Assembly (NCBI RefSeq): GCF_027941835.1
Contig: NZ_CP116005.1
Span: 2,309,501 to 2,373,500 of the forward strand
Origin: Sphingosinicella microcystinivorans
GTDB lineage: Bacteria > Pseudomonadota > Alphaproteobacteria > Sphingomonadales > Sphingomonadaceae
Reading direction: 5' to 3'
Length of the DNA stretch: 64,000 nucleotides
Shown piece by piece: positions 53,604 through 62,581 of the stretch. The notes beneath the pieces were generated by a model, which did not search any database, was not told the DNA's origin, and saw only the letters and a program-made list of their open reading frames with translations. The position numbers and the translations under genes are program-made. The first letter of the stretch is position 1; every line of letters begins with the position of its first letter.

Positions 53604-54767
53604 ATGTCCGTGACGCCGCCTTCCAGCCGGCCCCGCCTGCTGCACCTGCATTCGACCTTCGCGCTCGGCGGCAAGGAAGCGCGCGCCGTGCGCCTGATGA
53701 ACGCGTTCGGCGATGCCTGCGCGCACGACATCGTGAGCGCGGTGCCGGACGCCGCGGGGGCCGCCCGGCAGATCGCCCCGGGCGTGGACGCGCGCGTGCT
53801 CCGGGATTTCCCGCAGCTCGCCGGGCGGCTGACGCCCGGCAAGCTGAAGGCGATCGGCGCGGCGATCGCGCGCGGCAACTACGACCTCGTGCTCACCTAC
53901 AACTGGGGGGCGCTCGACGGCGTGATGGCGAACCGGCTGTTCGCGCGCCGGCCGCTCGTCCACCACGAGGACGGCTTCAACGACGACGAGGTGGTGCGGC
54001 AGAAACCCGCGCGCGTGCTCTACCGGCGCCTCGCGCTGCCCTCGGCAAGCGCGCTCGTCGTCCCCTCGCAGGTACTGGAGCGGATCGCGCTCGGCACGTG
54101 GAAGCAGCCGCGCGCCCGCGTCGTGCGCATCCCGAACGGCATCGACAGCGCGCTGTTCGCCGCGCCGCCGCCCGCGGGCAGCATCCCGGGCTTCGATCGG
54201 CGCGAAGGCGAGGTCGTGGTGGGCACGCTCGCGGGCCTGCGCAAGGTGAAGAACCTGCCGCGCCTCGTCCGCGCCTTCGCGGCGGCGACGCGCATCGTCT
54301 CCGTGCCCGCGCGCCTCCTCATCGTCGGCGAAGGGCCGGAGCGGGAGGCGATCCTCGCCGCGGCGGCCGAGGCGGGCGTCGCCGACCGGCTTCTCATGCC
54401 GGGGTTCATCGGCAGGCCCGAGACCTGCGTCGGCCATTTCGACATCTTCGCCCTGTCGTCCGACAGCGAGCAGTTCCCCCTGAGCCTCGTCGAGGCGATG
54501 GCGGCGGGCCTTCCCGCGGTCGCCACCGATGTGGGGGACGTGCGCGCCATCGTTTGCGAACGCAACCGGCCGATGATCGCGCGGGTCGACGACGACATGG
54601 TGTTCGCGAGGCTGCTCGCGCGCATGATCGGCGATCCGCTGCTGCGCGCCGAACTCGGCGCCGCGAACCGCGCGCGCGTCGTCGCCGAATACGACGAGGC
54701 GGTGATGGTGGCGCGCTACCGCGAGGTCTATGCCCGCGCTATGGGCGCCGCGATGGACGCTACGTGA
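53604..54767 (+). CDS. Glycosyltransferase family 4 protein
   Basis: The 387-residue GT-B enzyme has a glycine-rich N-terminal loop LHSTFALGGKEARA (about residues 15-28) and VVRIPNGIDSALF (about residues 172-184). It then has VGTLAGLRKVKNL (about residues 208-220), LLIVGEGPERE (about residues 239-249) and the nucleotide-sugar site EQFPLSLVEAMAAGLPAVA (about residues 289-307). It probably builds a cell-surface polysaccharide. It is divergent from the asparagine synthetase-like gene. Confidence 0.9.
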   Translation: MSVTPPSSRPRLLHLHSTFALGGKEARAVRLMNAFGDACAHDIVSAVPDAAGAARQIAPGVDARVLRDFPQLAGRLTPGKLKAIGAAIARGNYDLVLTYNWGALDGVMANRLFARRPLVHHEDGFNDDEVVRQKPARVLYRRLALPSASALVVPSQVLERIALGTWKQPRARVVRIPNGIDSALFAAPPPAGSIPGFDRREGEVVVGTLAGLRKVKNLPRLVRAFAAATRIVSVPARLLIVGEGPEREAILAAAAEAGVADRLLMPGFIGRPETCVGHFDIFALSSDSEQFPLSLVEAMAAGLPAVATDVGDVRAIVCERNRPMIARVDDDMVFARLLARMIGDPLLRAELGAANRARVVAEYDEAVMVARYREVYARAMGAAMDAT

Positions 54768-54785
54768 GGATCGCCGCCTGACGGT

Positions 54786-55073
54786 TCAGGCGGTCGCGGC
54801 TTCCCGGCGCGCCGGCTTCGCCGCCGAACGCTCGAACACCAGCCCGCAGCGATTGCCGATCACCCAGACGACGCGCGCGTCGAGCTTGCCGGTGGTCTCG
54901 GTCTCGAACCGGATGCGCGTGCCCTCCTCGGGCGGGGACGGCAGCTCGATCATGGCGCCGCCCGTGGAAATGTTGCGGACGGCAACCGTGCTGCGCCGCC
55001 GGCCGACCGTGATCGCCCCGGACATGCGGGTGGAAACCCGTCCGCGCGCGTCGCCTTCGCTGCTGTCGATCAT
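54786..55073 (-). CDS. PilZ-domain protein (c-di-GMP receptor)
   Basis: The 95-residue single-domain protein has both PilZ c-di-GMP contacts: RxxxR as RVSTR (about residues 12-16) and NxSxxG as NISTGG (about residues 34-39), followed by beta strands to GLVFERSA. ATG 55073 is chosen because GGGGGAG lies 7 bases upstream. In-frame codons further upstream extend into AT-mixed spacer with no domain. It could read the c-di-GMP pool set by the GGDEF-EAL protein at 32147-33904. That link is inference. Confidence 0.85.
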   Translation of the reverse strand: MIDSSEGDARGRVSTRMSGAITVGRRRSTVAVRNISTGGAMIELPSPPEEGTRIRFETETTGKLDARVVWVIGNRCGLVFERSAAKPARREAATA

Positions 55074-55547
55074 TCCGGTTCTCCCCCTGCCTTGATGCAA
55101 CTCGTTCTGTTCTTCGTCGCCAACGCCCCTCTGACGGCGTTTCCGGCAGGTTTGCGGCGGCGACTTCGGAGGACGCAGTCGCCGCCGCCGGGGTGTGGCC
55201 GCGATCGGTTGAGAGGAACAGGATCGCGGCCGAACGTGTTGGCGTTTCGTTCTGTGGGACAGGAAATCGGATGAACGGTTCGGGCGGGAGTAAAAACCGG
55301 TTGCCGGACTCCCGCCTTGCGGTAGATTCGGCCTTGCGCCTTGCTTTGGTGACGGTGTCGTCACGGGCGGCGGGCGGCTGGTTGTAACCGTTACACCGGA
55401 GGTTTCGGCGAGGTTCCGGGAGCGCTGAACTTTCCCGTGAAATCATGCGCCTGCGCTTTTTAACGGAATGTTAGGACGTTTCCGGCTCGTAACAATCAGG
55501 GGAACGGTCGCGTTGCGGCAACGGTCGGGGGGAGAGGAGGTCTTTTG
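55074..55547. other. Intergenic region between PilZ and TPR genes
   Basis: This 474-base region lies between divergent genes and should hold both promoters. It contains a perfect palindrome TGTAACCGTTACA at 55383-55395, a plausible regulator site. I found no convincing -24/-12 element and no gene-sized open frame with coding character. Confidence 0.5.
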
Positions 55548-57170
55548 ATGCACCACGACCCGATCCATCCGGGCGACGCCGTGCGGCGGAAGGTGGACGC
55601 GGAACTCGAGGCGATCGAGGCCGATCCGGCGTTCCAGCGGGCGCCCGTGATGCGGCGCCTGCTTCGCTTCCTCGTCACGGAAACGCTCGGGGGGCGCGGC
55701 GACAAGCTGAAGTCCTACGCCATCGCGGTCGAGGCGCTCGGGCGCGAGGCGGATTTCGATCCGCAGACCGATTCCTATCCCCGCGTCCAGGTCGCGCGCC
55801 TGCGCAAGCTGCTGGACGCGCACTACGCGCACGCGGCGCCCGTGGGCGGCATCCAGATCCGCGTGCCGAGCGGCGGCTATGCGGTCGAGTTCGTCGGCGA
55901 GGCGCCGGCCCCGCTGGTGCCCGAGCTTCCCGGGCCGAAGGCAAGCACGGTGCGCTATGCCGCGCTCGGCGTCGCGGCGCTCGCGGTCCTGCTGGCGGCG
56001 CTGTTCCTGTGGCGCACGGACGGGAACGCCTGGCGCGTCCGCAACTTCCCGACGATCTATCTCGCGCCCGCGACCGCGCTCGACGCGGCGCAGCCGCAGC
56101 GCGACGCGGCGGTCGATCTGACGACGGGCCTCGGCGAAGGGCTCGACCGCTTCACCGCGATCGACGTCGTGCGCACGCCCGCCTCGGGCACGGACTACCG
56201 GATCGACACGACGCTTCGCGCCGTGCCCGGCGGCACGCGCATCAACATCACGCTCACCAGCCTCGATACCGGCCGCGTGGTCTGGTCGCGTTCGGGCCTG
56301 CGCGAACCCGTCGAAGGCCGGCTGTTCGACGTCGACGAGGTCGCCGCGACGGTCACTGCGCGGCTGGCGCAGCCCGCGGGCGTCATCCACAACGACGGCG
56401 ACCAGCGGAACATCGACATCGACACGCCCTACGGATGCTGGCTCGCGCTTCGCAGCTACTGGCGGATGATGCCGCCGGAGGACGAGCCGAAGGTGCGCGG
56501 ATGCGTGACGGCATGGGTCGCCGGCGATCCGAAATCGGCGATGGCGCACGGCGCATGGTCGTGGTTCCTCGCGCAGGATGCGCTGAAGCGCACCGGCGAG
56601 GAGCGCGCCGACCTGCTCGCGGGCGCACATGCCGAGGCGCTGAAGGCCGTCGAACTCCAGCCCAACGATCCCGGCGCGCAATATTCGGTGATGCGCGCGG
56701 CGCTCTATCTGGGGCTGGATCGGCAGGCCCGCGCCGCCGCCGACCGCGTCATCTACTTCAACCCGAACAATCCGGAGTTCATGGCCGGGGTCGGCATGTT
56801 CAAGATCATGATGGGCGATGCCGACGGCGAGGCGGTGCTCCGCAAGGCGCTCTCGCTTCACCCCAATCCCCCGCCGTGGGTGCAGTCGGGATTGTTCTTC
56901 GCCGCCGTCTCGCGCGACGATGCCGAAGCGGCGCTCTCGGCGGCGCAGGATTTCCAGACGCCCGTCGGCCCGCCGCTGCAGCACGCGATGATGGCGATGG
57001 CGCTCGCCCGCACCGGGCGGATGGAAGAGGCGCAGGCGGAATGGCAGCAGGTCGTGGCGGCCGATCCGCACTACGCCGAGACCCCCGAGAGCATTTTCGA
57101 TCCGCTGCCGCTCGCGCCGCGCGTGCTCGAACGGAGCATCGCATGGCTGCTGCTGGTCAGCGGCGCGTAA
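55548..57170 (+). CDS. Winged-helix-like/transmembrane/TPR protein
   Basis: The 540-residue protein has an N-terminal DNA-binding-like domain (about residues 20-100) with RLLRFLVTETLGGRGDKLKSY, IAVEALGREADFDPQTDSYP and RVQVARLRKLLD. This resembles the winged-helix domain of rhizobial 'adenylate cyclase/TPR' regulators. One membrane helix follows (about residues 135-152), then an amyloid/TonB-like beta region and C-terminal TPR-like repeats (about residues 330-520). It may be a membrane-bound transcription regulator. ATG 55548 follows GGGGGGAGAGGAGG with 7-base spacing. The specific role is unknown. Confidence 0.75.
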   Translation: MHHDPIHPGDAVRRKVDAELEAIEADPAFQRAPVMRRLLRFLVTETLGGRGDKLKSYAIAVEALGREADFDPQTDSYPRVQVARLRKLLDAHYAHAAPVGGIQIRVPSGGYAVEFVGEAPAPLVPELPGPKASTVRYAALGVAALAVLLAALFLWRTDGNAWRVRNFPTIYLAPATALDAAQPQRDAAVDLTTGLGEGLDRFTAIDVVRTPASGTDYRIDTTLRAVPGGTRINITLTSLDTGRVVWSRSGLREPVEGRLFDVDEVAATVTARLAQPAGVIHNDGDQRNIDIDTPYGCWLALRSYWRMMPPEDEPKVRGCVTAWVAGDPKSAMAHGAWSWFLAQDALKRTGEERADLLAGAHAEALKAVELQPNDPGAQYSVMRAALYLGLDRQARAAADRVIYFNPNNPEFMAGVGMFKIMMGDADGEAVLRKALSLHPNPPPWVQSGLFFAAVSRDDAEAALSAAQDFQTPVGPPLQHAMMAMALARTGRMEEAQAEWQQVVAADPHYAETPESIFDPLPLAPRVLERSIAWLLLVSGA

Positions 57171-57199
57171 TCAGCGGCGCCTGACCGGCCGCGGATGCC

Positions 57200-58951
57200 T
57201 CACGCGGCTTTCCGCGCCGCGAGCCATTCGTCGAAATACGCCTCCAGCACGTCGAGCGGCACCGCGCCGTTTTCGAGAACCGTGTCGTGGAAGGCGCGGA
57301 TGTCGAATTTGTCGCCCAGCGCCGCCTCCGCGCGGGCGCGCAGCTCGCGGAACTTGAGTTCGCCGATCTTGTAGGCGAGCGCCTGCCCCGGCCACGTGAT
57401 GTAGCGGTTCACCTCGGCGTCGACGTTTGCCGCGGAAAGCGCGGTGTTCTCCAGCATGAAGTCCACCGCCTGCTGCTTGGTCCAGCCCTTGGCGTGGATG
57501 CCGGTGTCGACGACGAGGCGGCAGGCGCGCCACATCTCGTAGGAGAGGCGGCCCATGTCCTTCTCCGGCGTGTCGTAGAGGCCCATCTCGATGCCGAGAC
57601 GCTCCGAATAGAGGCCCCAGCCCTCGACGAACGCGGTGAAGAACGCGCCGTGCTTGCGGAAATCGTGGAGGTCGAGCTCCTGCTGGAGCGCGATCTGGAG
57701 GTGGTGGCCGGGCACCGCCTCGTGAACGCCGAGCGACGGCAGCTCGAACAGCGGGCGCTGGTCGAGTTCGGTGAGGTTGACGCGGTAGACGCCGGCGCGG
57801 CCCGCGGCGATGGCGCCGGGCTCGTAATAGGCGGTGGTGTTGCCCGCCGCCTGATCGTCCGGGATCGGCAGCACCGTGTAGGGCAGGCGCGGCAGGCGCC
57901 CGAACAGCTTCGGCAAATGGCCGTCGACGGTCTTGGCGAGCGCGCCCGCGCGCAGCATCAGCTCCTCGCCGGTCTTCGCGTAATATTTCGGGTCGGTGCG
58001 CAGCATGGCGATGTAGGCCTTGCGGTCGCCCTTGAAGCCCGACTTTTGCACGACCGCATCCATTTCGGCGCGGATGCGCGCGACCTCGCTGAGGCCGAGC
58101 TCGTGAATCTCCTCCGCCGTCCGGTCCGTCGTGGTCTGCTGGCGGATGCGGTAGGCGTAGTAGGCGGCGCCGTCCCTGGTCGCCGCGATGCCGACGCTCT
58201 TGCGGCACCTGGGCGCGTATTCGGACGTGTAGAATTTCAGGAAATCGCGGTAGGCGGGCGTCACCACGGTCTCCACGGCCTTTGCCGCGCGCGCCTTCAG
58301 CGCCTGCCAGTCGCCCTCCGAAATCATCGCAGGCTTCGCGCGGAACGGATACATGAAGCTGCTCTGCCCGGCGCTCGGCGCGATGCGGCCCTCGATCGTC
58401 TTTTCGAAGCCCGCCATCGGCACGCACGGCTGCGTGAAGCCTTCGGCGATGGCGCGGCGGGTGACGGCGATGCCGTCGGCGTTCTGCCTGCCGTAGGCCT
58501 CGAGGCGGCCGACGTAGCTTTCGTAGTCCGCCCTGTTGAAGAACGGGGAGTCGTCGGCAAGGCCCGCGAACGCCATGTGCCAGCCGTAGCGGTTGGTGAA
58601 CAGGATGGTAGCTTCCTGCCCGAACGCCGCGCCCTCGACGCTGCTTTCGAGGCTGCGCCTGAGGATGCGGTAGTCGATGCGGTCGGCCTTCGGCAGCGCG
58701 TCGATGGAAATGGCGTCGAGGCGCTTCAGGAAGGCCTTGTCCGCGGCAAGGCGGCGCTCGTATCCGGCAAGCGAGATGTCGTCGAGCCTGCCGTCGCCGC
58801 GCCGGTCGCCGAGGCTGGTGGCAAGGCGCGGGTTCTCGGCGAGCGTCATCTGCCAGATGTCGTCGCGCAGCCTTGCGAAGTCGTCGGCGGGCGCCGCCCA
58901 TGCGCCGGATGCGGCGACAGACAGGCCGATCGCGATGAGGCCGGGTTTCAT
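57200..58951 (-). CDS. DUF885 family protein (zinc metallopeptidase-like, exported)
   Basis: The 583-residue protein has a signal peptide (MKPGLIAIGLSVAASGAWA). It also has the DUF885 metal motif HEAVPGHHLQ (about residues 410-420), which resembles the HExxH of zinc peptidases, followed by EGWGLYSERLG (about residues 445-455). These proteins act in the periplasm or outside and are often annotated as aminopeptidase-like. ATG 58951 gives the signal peptide; the open frame continues far upstream without it. It is divergent from the POT peptide transporter, so both may serve peptide use. Confidence 0.88.
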   Translation of the reverse strand: MKPGLIAIGLSVAASGAWAAPADDFARLRDDIWQMTLAENPRLATSLGDRRGDGRLDDISLAGYERRLAADKAFLKRLDAISIDALPKADRIDYRILRRSLESSVEGAAFGQEATILFTNRYGWHMAFAGLADDSPFFNRADYESYVGRLEAYGRQNADGIAVTRRAIAEGFTQPCVPMAGFEKTIEGRIAPSAGQSSFMYPFRAKPAMISEGDWQALKARAAKAVETVVTPAYRDFLKFYTSEYAPRCRKSVGIAATRDGAAYYAYRIRQQTTTDRTAEEIHELGLSEVARIRAEMDAVVQKSGFKGDRKAYIAMLRTDPKYYAKTGEELMLRAGALAKTVDGHLPKLFGRLPRLPYTVLPIPDDQAAGNTTAYYEPGAIAAGRAGVYRVNLTELDQRPLFELPSLGVHEAVPGHHLQIALQQELDLHDFRKHGAFFTAFVEGWGLYSERLGIEMGLYDTPEKDMGRLSYEMWRACRLVVDTGIHAKGWTKQQAVDFMLENTALSAANVDAEVNRYITWPGQALAYKIGELKFRELRARAEAALGDKFDIRAFHDTVLENGAVPLDVLEAYFDEWLAARKAA

Positions 58952-59014
58952 GTGGGTCTCCCTGACGATGCTGTTATACATCCGCACGATAGGGTGGGCG
59001 CGGGGGAGTGCAAG

Positions 59015-60391
59015 ATGACGATTTCGGAAGACGCGGAGCCCGAGGCGATCCACATGACGGAGGACCGGCGCTTCCTCGGGCACCCGGTCGGGCTCGGCTA
59101 TCTGGCGTTTACCGAGGCGTGGGAGCGCTTCTCCTTCTACGGGATGCAGGCGCTGCTCGTGCTCTACATGACGAAGGAGCTTCTGCTTCCGGGGCACGTC
59201 GAGAACGTGGCATTGTTCAAGCCGTTCAGTGCGCTCTACGGCGGCATCGAGGGGCAGGCGCTCGCCTCGGCGATCTTCGGCACCTATGCGGCGAGCGTCT
59301 ACCTGACGCCGATCCTCGGCGGCTTCCTCGCCGACCGCGTGCTCGGCAAGCGGCGCACGGTGCTGCTCGGCGCGGTGACGATGGCGCTCGGCCATTTCCT
59401 GATGGCGTTCGAGGCGGCGTTCCTGTTCGCGCTGCTGTGCCTCGTGCTCGGCAGCGGCATGTTCAAGGGCAACATCGCGAGCCAGGTCGGCGCGCTCTAC
59501 GGCCCCGGCGACCTCCGGCGCGCGGATGCGTTCCAGATCTTCTACCTCGGCATCAACGCGGGCGTCATCGCCTCGCCGCTCGTCGTCGGCACGCTCGGCG
59601 AGACGGTCGGCTGGCACTGGGGCTTCGGCGCGGCGGGGGTCGGGATGCTGATCGCGCTTGCCATCTACCTCGCCGGGCAGAAGCACCTGCCGCGCGAGCA
59701 TTTCGCGCCGCAGGGCAAGCATACCGCAGCCGCGCCGAAGCTGGAGGCGGGCGACTGGCCGGCGGTGATCGCGCTGCTGCTGCTGATCCCCGTGCTTGCC
59801 GTCGCGATCGTGCCCAACAACCAGATCTTCAACGCCTATCTCGTCTGGGGCGACCAGCAGTTCGATCTCGTCTTCATGGGCGAGAAACTGCCGACGACAT
59901 GGCTCGTCACACTGGATGCCGTGGTCAGCGTCAGCTTCCTCGCGCTCGTTGCGCTGTTCTACCGCTGGTACGGCAAGCGCCGGCGGGAACCCGACGAGAT
60001 CACCAAGATCATCATCGGCTCGGCCTTCTCGGTGGGCGGCATGTTCTGCCTCTACATGGCGGCGGAAACGCAGGGCGCGGGGCAGAAGATCGGGCTCGCG
60101 TGGCCGGTCGCCTTCCATGTCATCAACAGCATCGGCTTCGCGCACATGCTCCCCGTGAGCCTCGCGCTGTTCGCCAAGGTCGCGCCGAAGGCGATCAACG
60201 CCACGGTGATCGGCCTCTACTACCTCGCCTTCTTCACCGCGAACGCCCTCGTGGGCTGGATCGGCGGCTTCTACGAGACGATGCGGACGACCGAGTTCTG
60301 GCTGCTCCATGCCGGGCTTGCCGCCGGTTCGGGCATGGTGTTCGTGCTCTTCAAGCTGTTCATGGGCCGCCGCCTCGCCGTTCAGGGCTGA
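59015..60391 (+). CDS. POT/PTR2 family proton-dependent peptide transporter
   Basis: The 458-residue protein has about 12-14 membrane helices and the POT signatures EAWERFSFYGMQALLVLYM (about residues 34-52, ExxERF proton-coupling motif), ADRVLGKRRTVLLGA (about residues 105-119) and FYLGINAGVIASPLVV (about residues 174-189). It takes up di- and tripeptides. ATG 59015 is chosen; the frame continues upstream antisense to the DUF885 gene. GGGGGAG precedes the start. Confidence 0.9.
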   Translation: MTISEDAEPEAIHMTEDRRFLGHPVGLGYLAFTEAWERFSFYGMQALLVLYMTKELLLPGHVENVALFKPFSALYGGIEGQALASAIFGTYAASVYLTPILGGFLADRVLGKRRTVLLGAVTMALGHFLMAFEAAFLFALLCLVLGSGMFKGNIASQVGALYGPGDLRRADAFQIFYLGINAGVIASPLVVGTLGETVGWHWGFGAAGVGMLIALAIYLAGQKHLPREHFAPQGKHTAAAPKLEAGDWPAVIALLLLIPVLAVAIVPNNQIFNAYLVWGDQQFDLVFMGEKLPTTWLVTLDAVVSVSFLALVALFYRWYGKRRREPDEITKIIIGSAFSVGGMFCLYMAAETQGAGQKIGLAWPVAFHVINSIGFAHMLPVSLALFAKVAPKAINATVIGLYYLAFFTANALVGWIGGFYETMRTTEFWLLHAGLAAGSGMVFVLFKLFMGRRLAVQG

Positions 60392-60696
60392 ACGTCGATC
60401 AATCCCGACACGCTTTTGGCAGGCGCTTGATTGTGCGGGTGCGACGATGTGCCTGCCTGATCCGAACCCGGTCCTGCTGCGGATCGACGGTTCCTGCACC
60501 GCCCCGCGGGACACGACCCGGATCGCCTCGCATCGTTTCCTCCAGTCCCTTCATACGTCGGGGAAATTTACAATTTTCAAATCATGTGCCCTGACAAATC
60601 TTGTATCTATTTGTAAAATAAATGTTTTTCATATTGGCATCAAGCTTGCTTTCGGAAATGCGGCTCGGCTTTGGCCTGAGAAACAGGAGGACGTTC
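60392..60696. other. AT-rich regulatory region upstream of the PEP-CTERM gene
   Basis: This 305-base stretch is much AT-richer than the rest of the window. It contains a sigma-54 promoter (60634-60650), an inverted pair TTTACAA (60567-60573) and TTGTAAA (60611-60617), and the dyad ACAAATCTTGT (60594-60604). These lie about 55-95 bases upstream of the predicted transcript start, a suitable place for an enhancer-binding activator. No gene is seen. Confidence 0.6.
60634..60650 (+). promoter_or_regulatory. Sigma-54 promoter of the PEP-CTERM gene
   Basis: TTGGCATCAAGCTTGCT matches the -24/-12 consensus with exact 12-base GG-to-GC spacing. The predicted start, near 60661, gives a 36-base leader with CAGGAGG before ATG 60697. 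PEP-CTERM genes are known to be controlled by sigma-54 with the PrsK/PrsR system in several genera, so this fits. Confidence 0.8.
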
Positions 60697-61722
60697 ATGA
60701 AGTTTATTACGCGTACAAAATTGCTGGCAGCAGCGACCGTGAGCGCTTTGGCGCTGGCGGCGCTTCCGGGCTCCGCCAATGCAGGAGCAGTGCTGACCTC
60801 GTCGAATGGTCTGGTCCGGATCGGTCTTCAGGACACCGGCGAGATCAATTACACCAGTATCGGCATCGGATACAATTTCAGCGGTCAGGGTGGCCGCACC
60901 GGTTTCCAGGATGCGCTGTCGCCCGGCTGCCCATGCGAGGCATGGGGCGTCTCGGCGAACGGTCTCGGCGGCCAGGTCGGCCAATCGACCGGAAACCAGT
61001 TCATAGGCTTCACATCCACGGAATCCGCTCCCGGCAGCTTCACGTCCAACACGTACCTCAATCGGGCCGGCCTTACCGGTCTTACGATCTCGCACAGCGT
61101 GACCGAGGCCGCATCGACGTCGACAGGCGCCCTCTTCGGCATGACCGTCACGCTTACCAACGGAACCGGCGCGGACCTTTCGAATGTGCGCTATGCGCGG
61201 GTCATGGACTGGGACGTTCCGCCCACGGAGTTTGCCGAGCTTGTCACCCACGTCGGAACCGGGACGACCTCCACGCTTATCCGCTCGACCGATGACGGAT
61301 TCGCGAACGCGAACCCGGAAACCGCGCAGTTCAATTCGGGTATCATGTCCGGCACCGTCAACACCGACTTCAGCGTCAAGGGACCCGCGGACCACGGTTC
61401 CTTGTTCGTTTTCGATTTCGGAACGCTTCTTGTCGGTGAGAGCTATACGTTCGACATCTTCTACGGCGCCGGTGCCAACAAGGCGGATGCGCTGTCGCTT
61501 CTGTCGCTGATTTCGCCCGAACTCTACTCTCTGGGTCAGTCGTCGGGTCCTGCGTCCGACACGCTTCCGACCTTCGTCTTCGCATTCAGCGGCGTTGGCG
61601 GCGATGTCGTCGTGCCTCCTCCCCCGCCGCCGCCGACCGGCGTGCCGGAGCCGGCAGCCCTTGCCCTGTTCGGGCTCGGTCTGGCCGGTCTCGGCCTGAT
61701 GCGTCGCCGCAAGGCAGCTTAA
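60697..61722 (+). CDS. PEP-CTERM sorting domain protein
   Basis: The 341-residue exported protein has a signal peptide (MKFITRTKLLAAATVSALAL...ANAG). A beta-rich middle follows, together with a C-terminal sorting signal of about 26 residues that begins VPEP, continues with a hydrophobic stretch and ends RRRKAA. Before it is a proline run (PPPPPPP). It would be processed by an exosortase and displayed or released during surface polysaccharide production. No exosortase is in this window. ATG 60697 follows AGGAGG. Confidence 0.9.
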   Translation: MKFITRTKLLAAATVSALALAALPGSANAGAVLTSSNGLVRIGLQDTGEINYTSIGIGYNFSGQGGRTGFQDALSPGCPCEAWGVSANGLGGQVGQSTGNQFIGFTSTESAPGSFTSNTYLNRAGLTGLTISHSVTEAASTSTGALFGMTVTLTNGTGADLSNVRYARVMDWDVPPTEFAELVTHVGTGTTSTLIRSTDDGFANANPETAQFNSGIMSGTVNTDFSVKGPADHGSLFVFDFGTLLVGESYTFDIFYGAGANKADALSLLSLISPELYSLGQSSGPASDTLPTFVFAFSGVGGDVVVPPPPPPPTGVPEPAALALFGLGLAGLGLMRRRKAA

Positions 61723-61735
61723 AGTATACAACAAG

Positions 61736-61757
61736 GGGGCGGCCCTTCGGCCGCCCC
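61736..61757 (+). terminator. Rho-independent terminator of the PEP-CTERM gene
   Basis: GGGGCGGCC (61736-61744), loop CTTC and GGCCGCCCC (61749-61757) form a perfect 9-bp stem, followed by TATTTA. It lies 13 bases past the stop codon. Confidence 0.8.
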
Positions 61758-61816
61758 TATTTATCGAACGACAAGCGATCAGGCGCCGGCGGGCGGGTCC
61801 GCCGGCGCCTTCGTTT

Positions 61817-62500
61817 TCAGCGCGCGGAGGCGAGGGAGGATATTTCCGTGCGCCGAAGGTCGAAGCCGCGCGCCGTCATGGCCGCGCGCGTCATGTCGAG
61901 GATGGACTTGCGCGCCGTCTCCGGCGTGCCACCGCCGAGCGGCGCGGGATCGTATTCGAGCGCGAGCTGGATCATCTCCGCGACGTCGCGGCCGTGCAGC
62001 TTCTCGACGATGCGGAAGGCGAAGTCGATTCCGGCGGTGACGCCGCCGCCCGAGATGCGGTCGCGGTCCTCGACGACGCGCTCCGCGACCGGGATCGCGC
62101 CGAAGCCGGCCAGCAGGTCGCGCCATGCCCAGTGGCATCCGGCCCGATAGCCGGTCATCAGCCCGGCGGCGGCGAGGACCAGCGAGCCGGTGCAGACGCT
62201 GGTGACGAAGCGGGCGCTCCCGGCCTGCTTCCTGAGCCATGCGAGGGCGGTTTCGTCCTGCATCACCGCGGCGGTGCCGTAGCCGCCCGGCACGCAGATC
62301 ATGTCGAGCTGCGGGCAGTCCTCGAAGGTCGCCGTCGGCAGGAAGGTGAGGCCGCAATCGTCGCGGATCGGCGCCATGTCCTTCCACACGAAATGCAGCT
62401 TCGCGCCCGGCATACGCGCCAGCACCTGCGCGGGGCCGGTCATGTCGAGCTGGGTCAGCTCGGGGTAGAGCAGGAAGCCGATGTGGAATGTCCCGGTCAT
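61817..62500 (-). CDS. DJ-1/PfpI family protein (isonitrile hydratase-like)
   Basis: The 227-residue single-domain protein MTGTFHIGFLLYPELTQLDMTGPAQVLARMPG has the DJ-1 fold with the nucleophile cysteine in TSVCTGSLVLAAAGLMTG (about residues 99-117), followed by HWAWRD. Its close relatives include Pseudomonas InhA-type isonitrile hydratase. It lacks an AraC-type DNA-binding domain and is divergent from one that has it, with an 81-base shared region. Confidence 0.85.
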   Translation of the reverse strand: MTGTFHIGFLLYPELTQLDMTGPAQVLARMPGAKLHFVWKDMAPIRDDCGLTFLPTATFEDCPQLDMICVPGGYGTAAVMQDETALAWLRKQAGSARFVTSVCTGSLVLAAAGLMTGYRAGCHWAWRDLLAGFGAIPVAERVVEDRDRISGGGVTAGIDFAFRIVEKLHGRDVAEMIQLALEYDPAPLGGGTPETARKSILDMTRAAMTARGFDLRRTEISSLASAR

Positions 62501-62546
62501 GGCACGTGTCCTTCGCGTTGTCGGATGCTTCTAGGGAGTTGCCGGA

Positions 62547-62575
62547 TTGGCGGAAATGACAATAACCTGTATAAT
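62547..62575 (+). promoter_or_regulatory. Sigma-70 promoter of the GlxA-like regulator
   Basis: -35 TTGGCG (62547-62552), a 17-base spacer and a perfect -10 TATAAT (62570-62575). The transcript would start about at the ATG (62582), and no ribosome-binding site is visible, so the mRNA is probably leaderless. Confidence 0.72.
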
Positions 62576-62581
62576 TCTGCC

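Noticed and set aside
57287-60391. Apparent 1034-codon fusion of an antisense stretch with the POT transporter
   Set aside because: The first 576 codons are antisense to the DUF885 gene and have no domain. The transporter begins normally at ATG 59015 with a ribosome-binding site.
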